64,000 nt of DNA from positions 3,100,001 through 3,164,000 of the forward strand of contig NC_035793.1 in NCBI RefSeq assembly GCF_001653235.2. Reading direction: 5' to 3'. Under the pieces are notes generated by a model, which saw only the letters and a program-made list of their open reading frames with translations, was not told the origin of the DNA and made no database searches. Positions 47,201 to 58,654 of the stretch are shown here, in pieces. A program made the translations under genes and the position numbers. Numbering within the stretch: the first letter of the stretch is position 1; every line of letters begins with the position of its first letter. This stretch comes from Pochonia chlamydosporia 170 (Eukaryota > Ascomycota > Sordariomycetes > Hypocreales > Clavicipitaceae).

Positions 47201-47472
47201 GTCTGAAAAGTTCTTCTCATCTTTTCATCATTATCACTACACAATTCGGACACAGTTTCATTCCACACATATATTGAATCAGCCCCAAGATCTTTAAGCC
47301 ATCAAATACATTAGCTTCTTACAATTGTCTCAACATCATCTCTCGACGTTCAACTTGAACTATACCCATTTCAACCATCAGACATACTCTTGTTTGCTTT
47401 TACAATCAGGGGTGAAGACATCTCCGACTGCCTGTTCTTCGCAAAAAGAAAAGCCTCCTCAAACCTGTCAAA

Positions 47473-47755
47473 ATGTGCGTCTGGGTGACCACCGAGTACT
47501 GGACCGGTTGCGGATGCACCTCGCAGCGACTGGACCAGAAGCCGACTTGTGGCTGCTCAACCATGGTTGATCAGGGTACCCAGACATGGCTTGGATACTG
47601 CAATCGCCCTGGCTGTTCCAATCCGGCCAAGTCTTAGTAGGTCTGTCGAAGCATTCACCTTCACCGATGATCTTATTAATGCGGCCTGCTGACAACGTGT
47701 TTGTAGCCCAAAATCGCCGGGGACAAAGGGACGAAAAGGGCAACACAAGCTATAG
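47473..47755 (+). CDS. Small cysteine-rich, Lys-tailed protein
   Basis: Exon 1 is 47473-47636 and exon 2 47707-47755, giving 70 aa. Exon 1 begins MCVWVTTEYWTGCGCTSQRL and contains seven Cys (residues 2, 13, 15, 26, 28, 43, 48), including two CGC triplets. Unspliced, it stops at a TAG after residue 54, but that TAG is the donor TA|GTAGGT of a good 70-nt intron (branch GCTGAC, acceptor TTTGTAG), and splicing adds YPKSPGTKGRKGQHKL. There is no signal peptide, so the Cys are likely to bind metal or stay reduced in the cytosol or nucleus. Support for expression: TATA box, long ATG-free C/A-rich leader, clean context before the ATG. I do not recognise the family; short Cys-rich proteins of this kind are common and unstudied in Hypocreales. 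Confidence 0.68.
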
Positions 47756-50700
47756 TTCGTCAATGGGCAGCATGGCTTTGCAAAGCAGGCTTTCTTGAGC
47801 TTGTGTATCAAACTGTCACGTTCCCAGATGATGATGAACAATAACTTACGCAAAATGTTGATTCTTTTAACGTCTCGCTCGTTGATCTTCTTTTTTTGCT
47901 TACATATTCTTTTTCTCCCTTTATATTTTTCGGATTATACTCCCCCTTTGTTTCGTTTTCGCCAGTGTTCTCACCGACTGTCCCGCCAGCGATGCACACT
48001 CTCTGGTCACCCGTTCTGATAACCAAATCGCTTGATTCAGAACACTGGCGAACCCTCTTACTTTCTCATTCTCTCTTTAAAGACCATTTCAAAGCTTCAC
48101 CACCCATATACTTCCAGAAAAAATGAGCCTGCTCGCGCGGACTTTGCTTAGCTTTTTTGCTTTGTATTTCCCCTCCACTGTTTTATGCTTTATCACCTTT
48201 CCTAGCGACCCTCCTTGAACTTTTAGACGAGACGACCTACGATGTGCGGACAAGAGGCGAATTTGGTACACCTGAAAACACAACAGGCAGGCGGTCACTG
48301 ACAAGGATGGAAACTCCCTTTCGATGAAAGCAACGTGGGGGCATGTGTGCGTGGAATCAGGCGTGTATCAAGATTGCCAGCACCTTAAGGTGCCTAGGTA
48401 GATAACAGTCATCTCTATTCTCAACCAACAACTTTCCCTGTGACTCAAGCATTGTGTGCCTCGATCGTGTCAAGTTTTGGTTTGTTTCAGCCTTGTTTGT
48501 TCAAAATTTGTGTGATTGGAGATGTATTTTCCAAACTCACCCCTCTGCATCGTCGTTATCATGGATCGTGATGAGAATATGGCGCAGCCTAATTGGCGAT
48601 GCGGCCGAATCTGCGGCCTTCTCTACGCCCAGGCCCAAGAGTCGACCAGGTCAACCCAGTGAAGCACACAGCCCCAACACGAAAATAGGATTCAGAACAT
48701 ATGGCAGACCCGTGTAGCTAAATAAAAATAAAATTGTAGAAACAAAGAACTGTACAATATTGTAAGCGTTGAACCATTGGGTCGCTGTCAATGGCTTAGT
48801 ACTTCCGGGGCCAGTGTGCTAGAGTGGAGTTAGTAAGGCTCAGATTTCAAATGTGCTACCAGAGCTCATACAGTGCTGTTATACTTACAGTAATACCAGC
48901 GGTGTTCTATGGGTGATTCTATTCCTCTCTCTCTGCCCGATCCGACTAACATTGAAGTTTTACAGGTGCAGTGAACCACAGACCACGAGCAACTGTGGGC
49001 GGATGCTCTGCGCGCCCGCCTTGCGGAGTTCCCGTAGCTTATCATGCTACGGGATGCCAGCTTGGTGATTCGTTTCTATTTTTTTTGTCCTGGTCTTGGA
49101 CACCCTTATACCGTATGGCGGTGTTGCCTGGTCATATGGATATTGTAATGCGGCAAGCAAGCACTTGTGGCACAAGGCGATCAGTGTTGTAGGATTTGCG
49201 TTCAAATTGGAGTGGTATTGCATTCGGGCGTAGCGTTGCGTTGTGTCGCACAGCACCGGCAGCGGCCCGTGAGTCGGCTGGAGCGGGGACGTGGAGACTT
49301 CAGGCCTGGATCGCTCGAGTACCCCGTCAAATGACTCCATGTCCCTGTGTTCAATGGAGCCACCGATTGTGACCAGGCAGAAACAAATAGGCCATTGGCT
49401 TACTTCCTTCCAGGCGCTGCGAGATCATGTCAGTGTGATTCGCCAGACTCTCATGGAACAAAGAGCTGGTGATGAAAAGAAAAACTGCCCGGCCGTCTTG
49501 GTCGTGACCACGGCCGCGGAGTAACCGCTGCGGTGTGCTGTCCACCTGACCCGACTGGGAGACAATGTACACTTGCCGCCACAACTAAGATGCCAGTGAG
49601 CAATTGGTAGACAAGAGAAGTCAAAGTGTAAAAGAGGCAGGAATAGCTCACGGAGAAGTGCAAAATGAAGATGGGCCAAGTTTGAGATGGGTTGTCTCCA
49701 GTGAGCCATTCGTGCTCTGCGCATGACGCCGAGTTTGTCTGCAGGATTAGCACCTCGGGCGGCTGGCACAGAGTGTGGTGGCTGGCGAGTTCAAATACAG
49801 ACACAGATGCCTGGCTTATTGATTCTTTATCATTTGATCCGGTGCTTCATGGCGGCTATGTGATCAAGATGGACAGATGGATCCCTGGAGAAGCAGCGTG
49901 CGTGCCTGGGCCAAAGGACCGGGGAAAAGAGAAGGGTCAGGGTCAGGAACCATGACAGATATCCTATGGGAAAGGGAAATGGCAAGGGAAATGGGAATCG
50001 GACATGGAGGATGATGGCGAGCAAACTTTGGCAGACGGCGCCAATAGAAGCACAGCCCAGACTTGGATTTGGCTCAGAAGGGAAGGCACAGGTAGGCCCA
50101 CTTCCCTATTTCTGCTTGGTTTGTGGACGAACATGTGTCTGGTCTGGTCCGTCTTCCGTCTCTCCCCTTGCCCCTGTTTAGACGCCATGCATGCTCCCGC
50201 GCAGCCATGACACATCATGTGACAGTGCGGTTCCTTCTTCGAGACGGCATGGCCTGGTCGGGTACTTCAGGACATGGGGTCGGCGTATGGAGTACCAGAC
50301 AGGATGTAGGCGTTGGGGGCAGGGCTCCAGATGTCGCGCGGGATGATTGAAGAGCCAAGAACACCTTACCCGCTCTTCAGGTATTGGGTGACATTTGCAA
50401 CTTTATCATACAATAAAATCCTGCAACTGCATTACGATTGAAGTAGACGATCGTGGACTGTATACAAGAGCATTGCTGAGACAACGGTGTCGATTCTGAT
50501 GAGGTGGGCAAAATACGGCGTGACACGGCTGGTCCTGGGCATTAGCTGCCCGGGTGAGGAAGGGCAGCACCAAACCAGATACCTAGGTACTTAAGCATCT
50601 TGTGCAAAACATGAATCTTTACGCGTGCCCCTGCTTCGACAATGGACTTCACTTCTCCAGTCGGCTTTGCAAAATAAGGTAAGTTTGTTGTGCGGGATGC

Positions 50701-53241
50701 GACTGCCTCTTGGCACAGATGCAATCCTGAACAATCGAGTTCGACAGATCAGTGATAGTAGGCCACACGTGTTGCCGGGTGGGATGATGGCAAACTGCAG
50801 GAGCCACCGTTGTACACCAGGCCTACTGAGGGTCTCCTGCCTCCGAGCATCTTGCCGCACCACCCCCAGCGCCCGCTCCTTCCTAGAATGCGACAGGCAC
50901 AGACATGTCAGCAGCAAGGCTGTAGTTTACGGTCTGGTGCTATCAACTGATACGCTGCTGACATGATGCTTACGAGACTCCAACGATGTCTGCACTTCAC
51001 AATCTTCTAGTCAATCAATTGAAATTTTCTCGGACTACGTGGCCTCTGCAGCGCATTGTGGCATGCGAGAAATTTCTCGTGTGCACGACAAGCCCGAAAC
51101 AAGCTTTGAGCAGATGGTGAACACTCCCTGGTCGGCGCATATGGTGGCTTTTTTTGTGCTCGAGGCTGCCACCTTGCTAAGTCACGACATTGCTCAATCA
51201 AGTGCACTTTACTCCTTACTGACAGGTTGATTTGTTGCCAGACACGTGGTGCAAGACCTTGTTCCGTCAAGGTTTGACCATGCTCGACTCAACGAAACTG
51301 CACTGGCTTTGGAGTTGGACAGTTCAACATTGCCCAGGAACATCAATCAAAGAGCATCATGGCAATATACTCTAGATTATCCCGCCAGCGAAGGAGAAGC
51401 ACGAGCAAGCGGGACAGAGTCAATGAAACGTCAAGTCCCTACCAAAAAGCCTCCATCCACCGCCAGCGACACACACACACCAGGAAAAACTTCTCACTCC
51501 ACCAGTTACGAAATCGAAAATGAAAAAAAGCAGAGAAGCACAGAAATCATATTCTGCAGCCGCGCTCGCTATGATCAGGCAGCCGCAGCCTGGTACAAGT
51601 TTATGCTATTTTCAACGACGCAGTGACGTATAGTACGCTCTGGTAAGCCCTCGCGGCTAATCTAGGCGCCCCTTGCCTTGATCTCAGTCAGCCCCAGCCG
51701 GCACCGCCGATCCCACACCGGCTTCAGCGTCCGCCACATCTGGCCGTTGGGGTCGTTTTCAAGCCCCCACCAACCTTGGCTCGAAGTACGGTGTAGCATT
51801 CACTACCGCTGCGCTATGGGGGCTACACTACCACCAATAATGGGACTTTATACCTCCCAAGGTGATCTGTTCAGACGCCGTGCTTCTCAATCTGCAGGTC
51901 AATCATTACTGGCACCAACGGCAGAGGCAACAAACTGTACACGCCCTTGTGTTGGATCCCCTTTTCATCGGCAGAGGAAACCCAAGACGGGTTTCTAGAC
52001 GAATTTTTTTGTCTCAACATGTCCCGACCCGCCCGGTGGCTCGTGTCCAGGCATTGAGTGTTGGTTGATCAAAAGCAAATTCAGCCGCCCCATGACCTAG
52101 GAAACCCTTGAACCAACAACCGGTCCGAAATCAACCAACATGTGCAGTAGCCAGGCTGGGCACGACATCTCAACTACCAAGGTACCACTCAAATCACGAA
52201 TTGCTGCCTTCACCCCCTTATCGCCCGATGACGTTGTTTGCTACATAAAGTAGACAAACAAGGCTGGTCTGCAGTGCCATGAAGATGTGATGAAACATCA
52301 CGTTACGAGCGTTGTAATTCGCTTAAACTTTAACACGAACTAGTCACCCAGAGTACAACCTAGTTCAGCATGCCGTCTCTTGCATCGGCGAGCCATATTA
52401 GGCTGCGCATCCTGACTCCCGAGGTGCCTTTTTCACTTGGCATTGAGACAAACAGTACTCCGGAATCGTTACAGCACGCATGCTTAAGTAGTAAAGGGGC
52501 ATGAAGCCAACAGACAGACACAATGCAAAGAGAGACAAAGTATCGCCGATCACCAACGAACTCTTCATTGCCCGGCATAGGTACATTTACGCTACAAGTC
52601 GCCGCAAACCCCTGAAGGACAATCACAGAGCAACATGTACGCCGAGCCAAGAGATATTTGTCAACTTTGTTTCCTGATGACATTACTCTATCCCGTCACA
52701 AGTCCAAACCAAAAAACACAACAAAACACCAGAGGCCAATCTACACCCTCAAAAGCCACATCTCACCAAACGTGCAATCTTGTTCCAATCTGGATCATCA
52801 TTCTCTTCTCTTCTCTTCTCCTAAATACCAGTGCCACTACTTCACTCCCCTCTGTTCCCTCCTCACAACCACTCCCACCCCCCTAACCAAGGACCTATCG
52901 TAATATACATTCGTTTTTACACTTTTTTGTTTTTGGTCTTCCCCCCCTTGCTAGCTAGCTGTAGCCGGTCCTCCGCTCTTTCTTTTATTAAAAATGTGGT
53001 GCCTTTTTTGTCAAATTTTGGATTGTGGATAATTTGTCTTTACTTCCTCCTTCCGTCCATTTTTCCCCATTTTGTGTATGCTCTATAATGCTGAGCTTGT
53101 TCCTGTTCAGGAACAATAATGAATCAAAAGAGACCATGACGGGTGTGCTAGGAAAGGTAACGAGATCAAAAAAGACTGGGAATGAAACATTGATGAAATA
53201 GAGAACAGCCTGTGTCCCATATGCATTAATCAGTTGGAAAG
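47756..53241. other. 5.5-kb tract without a recognised gene
   Basis: Begins with the T-rich 3' flank of the Cys-rich gene (47840-48120) and ends with a C/T-rich stretch (52680-53000) just beyond the RPB1 stop. Between them no frame has a family signature. CCTAGGTA words lie at 48393-48400 and 50580-50589; a tRNA-like fragment lies at 51763-51823 on the minus strand. Confidence 0.55.
51763..51823 (-). other. tRNA-like fragment
   Basis: On the minus strand, GCCCCCA and TGGGGGC, perfect complements, enclose 47 bases that start with TAGCGCAGCGGTAGTG, close to a tRNA D-arm/box A, and later contain TTCGAGCC, like a T-loop/box B. The total (61 nt) is too short and the T-stem does not pair, so it is not a working tRNA. 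It may be a decayed tRNA, a tRNA-derived repeat, or chance. Confidence 0.25.
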
Positions 53242-56200
53242 TCAATCGTTAGCGGGCGAGTTGGGAGAACTAGTGGTACTTTTGTTAGCTGCTGCTGCAG
53301 AATTTTAAAAACGATAATTGTGTTGCCATGCTACTTACTATTGATTGCCCGAGTTACCCGGACCAGGAGTCCGGGGAGAGAAAGCAGGCGACGTTGGCGA
53401 GTAACTGGGGCTCGTCGGGCTCTGCTGATTTCCAGGGCTTCTTTGAAAGCTTGGGCTCGTGGGCGAGTATGCCTCAGGAGAAGTTGGAGACCAAGATGGA
53501 GAAGCTGGAGAGTATGAAGGAGAGGTAGCACCAGCTGCGCCATGAAGGTTGGGTGAGGCTGGGCTGTAGTTGGGACTGGCAGGGGAGTAGCTGGGAGAGG
53601 TAGGCGAGTTGAACTGCGCAGGCGACGTTGGCGAGTAGTGCCGAGGGGAAGTTGGCGAAGTCGGCGAGTAACTCGGCGACGTCGGGCTGTAGTTTGGACT
53701 GGCAGGACTCGTTGGGCGTAGCATCGGGGAGGTAGGTGAGAACGACGGGGATGACGGGCTGAACGAAGGAGACGTTGCGTAACGACCAGCACCACCGTCC
53801 AGGAGAGGCGAAGTCGGAGAGTAGCCGGCGTTGGGCGATGAAGGAGAATATCCAACCATGCCTGAGCTGAACGGTGAAGTAGGCGACGTGCTGAAGGGGC
53901 TTGTCGCTCCTCGGGAGTACGGGCTCATGGATCCCATGTTGCCAAAGCCTTGTCCACCATACTCTGTGCCGAAGCCAGCTGGGGTTTCTGATCCCGCACC
54001 CTGGATGGGAGAGAAGTTTCCAGCAGCTGGCGAGTTCATGCTCATGTAGCCAGAGTCGTTTGACATCGGTGATCCGGTGTCGTACGGTGTAGCAGCACCT
54101 TCGGCTTCGCCCTCCTTGACTGGCATGCCTGGCATGAGACCCATGCGAGAATTATCCGAGATGACTGTTTCCAGCATCTTGGGATCAAGGAAAACGTCAA
54201 AGTTTCCAGTTCCCATCGGTGCGAGCTGGCCGAGCATGACATTCTCAGAAATGCCACGGCAGTCATCAAGCTCACCGGTGGCAGCAGCCTCCAGCAAAAT
54301 CTCGACAGTCTCCTCGAATGAACAACGCATCAAAGCACCAGTGTCAGCGCGGTTGATACCATGTCGAGTGACGGCCGAGATGCTGCCTCTATACGTCATA
54401 ACATCAACCAACAGTGCAATGTGTCGGTGATTGACATATGAACCGTCAAAGGCCAACACGTTGGTCAACTCCTTCACCAATGCAGCACGTGCAGCCTCAA
54501 TACCAAAGACTTCAACAATCTGCCACAAATCGTTGGTGTATGTTCGCGTCGCATCAACACCTTCAACAGCAAGGACATCTCGAAGAGCGGAGCCCGAGGT
54601 ATCTAAGTACCACTGAGTGCATCGTTCATCATCCTTCTTCGCAAGCTCAGACCCGTCCTTGTCAACCACCAAGCGAGTTCCCTTTGTCAAGAAAGCCCTT
54701 TCAACACCTGGCACACCACGTAGAGTAAGCGTGTCGAGAAGATGGGCTTCCAGACGCTTCAGCATGACGTCATCCTCGATCTTCTTTTCTCCGTCTTCGT
54801 CCTTTTCCTCTGATTGTCGAACTGTTCGGATTCGGATGACTTGCTCGTCTGCGTTGTTGTCACTGAAGATGACAGCGAGATCGTTGGGGTACTCTTCCTT
54901 GATGCGCTGGGCCACATCATCAATCCTGATTTCCTTATCAAGAAGCTTCTGTCGATCGAGTGTGATACGCAGAAGCCATCTTGACTGTTGATCAGTGTTG
55001 TCCTGACCATCATCGGGGATCAGGAAGTAGGATTCAACCATGTCCATATCCTCGGCAATGGTCGTGCCTTGAATATCAGGATCATAGTAAATCTCCGTCA
55101 CGGAAGTGATTGAGCGCAAGTTGGTGTATTCGACCAAACTTCGGAGCTTCTTGGCCTGCTCTTGTGTTCCCAAATGCGTGTTCAAGTACACAGCCATACT
55201 GGGAGTCTTGATGTCCTTTGCCAAATTGAGAATTTCCTTGAGACGAGGAACACCGAGTGTGACGTTCTTGGAAGACACACCAGCAAAGTGGAAAGTGTTC
55301 AGCGTCATTTGCGTCGCGGGTTCACCAATCGACTGAGCAGCAAGAACGCCCACCATTTCACCAGGGCTGACAAAAGAGCGATCCCAACGATTCTGCAGCT
55401 CACCAAGAACGTGATCGAATGCGAGCTTATTCAGACGATGAACCTTGACAATTTCTTTGAAAGCAAGTCGAGACCGGATCAATGCCTTGAACAAGATAGT
55501 TGCGTTCAAATCGGCTTCCTTAGAAATGGGATCCAATCCTCGCACAATCCTGAGCTCGCTGAGGAGGTTTTGCACTCTTGTAATGACATCCGCAGGACGC
55601 AAGTTGCTACGATCGGTAGCGCGAACATTGAAGACTCGTTTCGCAGTTTCAATCATTCGGCCAATGTTGAGTGGCAGTTGCATTTTCTCCTCTCCCATCT
55701 TGGACTTGTTGATGAGTCGAACGGTTTGTCTGTCGGAGAGTAGGGTTTCCCATTCCGAATCGAGAAGATCCATGGATTCTTTGTCACCAGCCAGCTCGTT
55801 GCCATACTCATAATCTTTCTTGAACCATTCAGGAGGATTGGCCAAGTCAAGACGATACTTGTCCTCAAAAGCAACATCGGACATCTGGAGGATACCGAGC
55901 TTCTGTGACTCGATGCACATGGCATCCAACCCGTCTTCTCCATACAGGAACTGAACGATATCACCCAGTGAGTTTCGTACAGTTCCATCATAGCGTGCGC
56001 TCAGATCTTCAAGGGCCTTCACCAGACGTCGCTGAATATAACCCGTCTCGGCAGTCTTGACAGCAGTGTCAATGAGACCTTCTCTACCAGCCATGGCGTG
56101 GAAAAAGAACTCTGTAGGAGTAAGACCACGCAGGTAGGAATTCTCGACGAAGCCTCGCGCCTCGGGAGAGTAGTCATCCTTGGTGAAGTGTGGCAGCGTT

Positions 56201-58654
56201 CGGTATTTGAACCCAAAGGGGATACGTTTTCCTTCCACAATTTGTTGACCGACAAGAGCAGTCATTTGTGAAATGTTAATGGAAGATCCCTTGGAACCGG
56301 AATCAGCCATGGTTACCGCATTGTTTGAGTCCTTCAAACTCTGTTGCGTGGTGGTACCGGCCTGGTCACGAGCCGAGTTGAGAGCCATGGAGACCTTGTT
56401 CTCAAATGTAGCTCGGACATTCATACCTGGAAGGGCTTCAAGCTCGTTCGCTGTGGCTTCGGCTGTAAGTCTTGCAACTTCAGCCTTTTGCGTGTCAATA
56501 TGAACCTGGACCTTTTCAATAGTTTGCTTGTCTGGAACCGTATCACCGATACCAATACTGTGGCCAGTGTTCAGAAGCCAGTATGTGACCACTTGTTGGA
56601 CACCGTTCAAGAAAGCCATGGCGCCTTCGGGGCCAAGCTCGTTGTAACACAGGTGGACAATACCGCCAGCCGCCGAGCCAACATTCTTTTTCTTCAACAG
56701 ACCGTAGAGAAGCTCACCGCTCTGGATGAGGACACCAGTGTCCTTCAGAGGGATGTTAGACTTGTCTTCAGGCGCGTGCAGACTAATCTCGGGTGGGATG
56801 ACCATGCTGATGAGCTGCTTTCCCGTCCAACGAGGTCGAGGCTTGAGGATAGCTGGTTGGGGAATAACACCATCCCAGTTGGGAACCCAGAGCATCATGT
56901 TCATGACCATTTCTTTGTCGATGAAGGTGTCTCGTCTGCAAAGTTTGTAGACTCCAGCAAGAGAGTCCTGGACGATACCCATCAACGGACCGTTCTTTTG
57001 AGGGGACACAATGTTGTTAGGCACAAGACACAGCTCCTTGACCTCTGCACGCGTCTCCTCGGTTTGAGGAACGTGCAAGTTCATTTCGTCACCGTCAAAA
57101 TCAGCGTTGTACGGCGAAGTAACAGACAAGTTCAAACGGAATGTGGAGTAAGGCATGACTCGAACTCGGTGACCCATCATAGACTCCTTGTGCAGCGAAG
57201 GCTGACGGTTGAAAATGATGTAGTCACCATCCATCAAGTGGCGCTCAACCTTCCAGCCATATTCCAGGGAAATCTGAGCGGCTCGTCGATGATGTCGCAA
57301 ATCGATTCTAGTACCATCGGCTCTGATGACGTATTTGGCACCAGGATGTTCGTTCGGTCCGTTTTCGACGAGCTGATGCAGCTTGCCAATGTTGTAGGGC
57401 GTGACTGTTTCTGGGTATGTGAGGGTTCTTGCAATACTGCGAGGAACGCCAACCTCGTGAAGAGACAAGTTGGCATCACCAGTGATGACAGTACGAGCGG
57501 AGAAATCGACTCGCTTGCCCATCAAGTTGCCTCTGAGCCGGCCTTCTTTACCCTTTAATCTGGCTCTGATGGCCTTGACAGGCCGGCCACTCTTTTGCAA
57601 GGCGCGCGGTTGGCCAGCAATATCGTTATCCATGTATGTTGCCACATGGTACTGAAGCAACTCCTCGAAATCTCGAGCAATGTGTTGGGGCGATCCTTCA
57701 CGAATAGCCTGCTTCACATTGCCGTTGGCACGGATGATATCACCCAGCTTGTAAGTCAAATCGTCTTCATTTCGCATGCCGGTACCAGTACCGTCCATGG
57801 AAATACTTGGACGAACTGGAGGCGGGGGAACAGGAAGCACAGTAAGTATGAGCCACTCTGGGCGGGCGTAATCTGAGTTCAGGCCCATATGGCGCAGGTC
57901 TTCCTCGGAGATTCTCCTCAGAATACCGTGAGCCATCTCCGGGGTGATCGGTACCGTCTCTCGCCTCTTGGGGCCATCCTCTTGGGCAACATCAAAAGCA
58001 GCCTTGAGTTGCAAAGCAGCTTGTCGGACTTGTGGTTGCACGTTTCCACAGCCACCGTGGTTGTTTACAACTGGCTTCATACCAGGAGCAAATTCCTCGT
58101 CGTTCTTCTCGCTACGATCTTCGTTTTCACACCTCCGCTTCTTCTTGCAAACGGCCCAAACACGGTTGAAGCGAAGCTTAGCATCTCGTGTGTTGATTGC
58201 GGTGACAAACTCGGGATCGCTCTGAGATGAAAAAATTTTTGTGTTAGCAACCTATGAAGTTCACAAAAAAACCCGTGGAGAGTCGGGATAGACCAACAGT
58301 ATCGGCCAACACCTTGCTGCAATTGTGGCAGACAATCTCCAAAATCTTCTTGACCTTCTTGATGAAGCCAGGATGGTAAACGGGTTTGGCCAGCTCGATG
58401 TGACCAAAGTGACCTGGGCAGTCACTCATCGATTGTGTACAAGTCTTGCACTTGAACCCACGATCGATGGATCCGAGAAGAGGGTCGTTGAGTCCACCGT
58501 CGCGTGGTTTTGTGCGGCTCTCGTCCATCGTCTCCGGGTACAAGATGTGGCAAACGCTCATGTTCTTGATCTCCTCTGGAGACATCAAACCAAATTGAAT
58601 CTCCTCGACCGTCTTCAGCGGCGCGCTGGAGAATGGGGGATGATAGTTCGCCAT
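53242..58654 (-). CDS. RPB1: RNA polymerase II largest subunit RPB1
   Basis: Three exons on the minus strand: 58298-58654, 53339-58221 and 53242-53269, in all 1755 aa. The protein holds half of the polymerase active site. Visible: N-terminal zinc cluster ([17 protein letters not shown], then CHNC), the catalytic loop [15 protein letters not shown] at about residue 490 (yeast D481/483/485), the bridge-helix/trigger-loop region with [20 protein letters not shown], and a C-terminal domain from about residue 1560 of degenerate YSPTSPS heptads, as in other filamentous fungi. The apparent stop after GNSGNQ is the donor of a 69-nt intron (GTAAGT, branch GCTAAC, acceptor ACTAG); the last exon adds YSPNSPAND, one more heptad. 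Intron 1 (58222-58297) has a weak donor, GTTGGT, chosen because it gives VLADTSDPEF. Neighbour SWD1 belongs to the COMPASS complex that binds this CTD. Confidence 0.96.

Larger units (their letters stand above)
37936..47472. other. 9.5-kb tract without a recognised gene
   Basis: The longest gene-free tract in the window. No frame exceeds 190 codons, and those above 100 (such as 42415-42972 and 43720-44187 on the minus strand) share no recognised motif and lie among equally long frames in other phases. Patchy protein-like pieces occur on the minus strand at 40184-40704 in two frames, perhaps a decayed gene. No terminal repeats, transposase motif or tRNA were found. CCTAGGTA words are at 41259-41267 and near 46150. 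The last 280 bases are the promoter and leader of the Cys-rich gene. Confidence 0.5.

Noticed and set aside
56344..57558. 404-codon open frame antisense to RPB1
   Set aside because: Lies entirely over conserved RPB1 core sequence and has no family features of its own.
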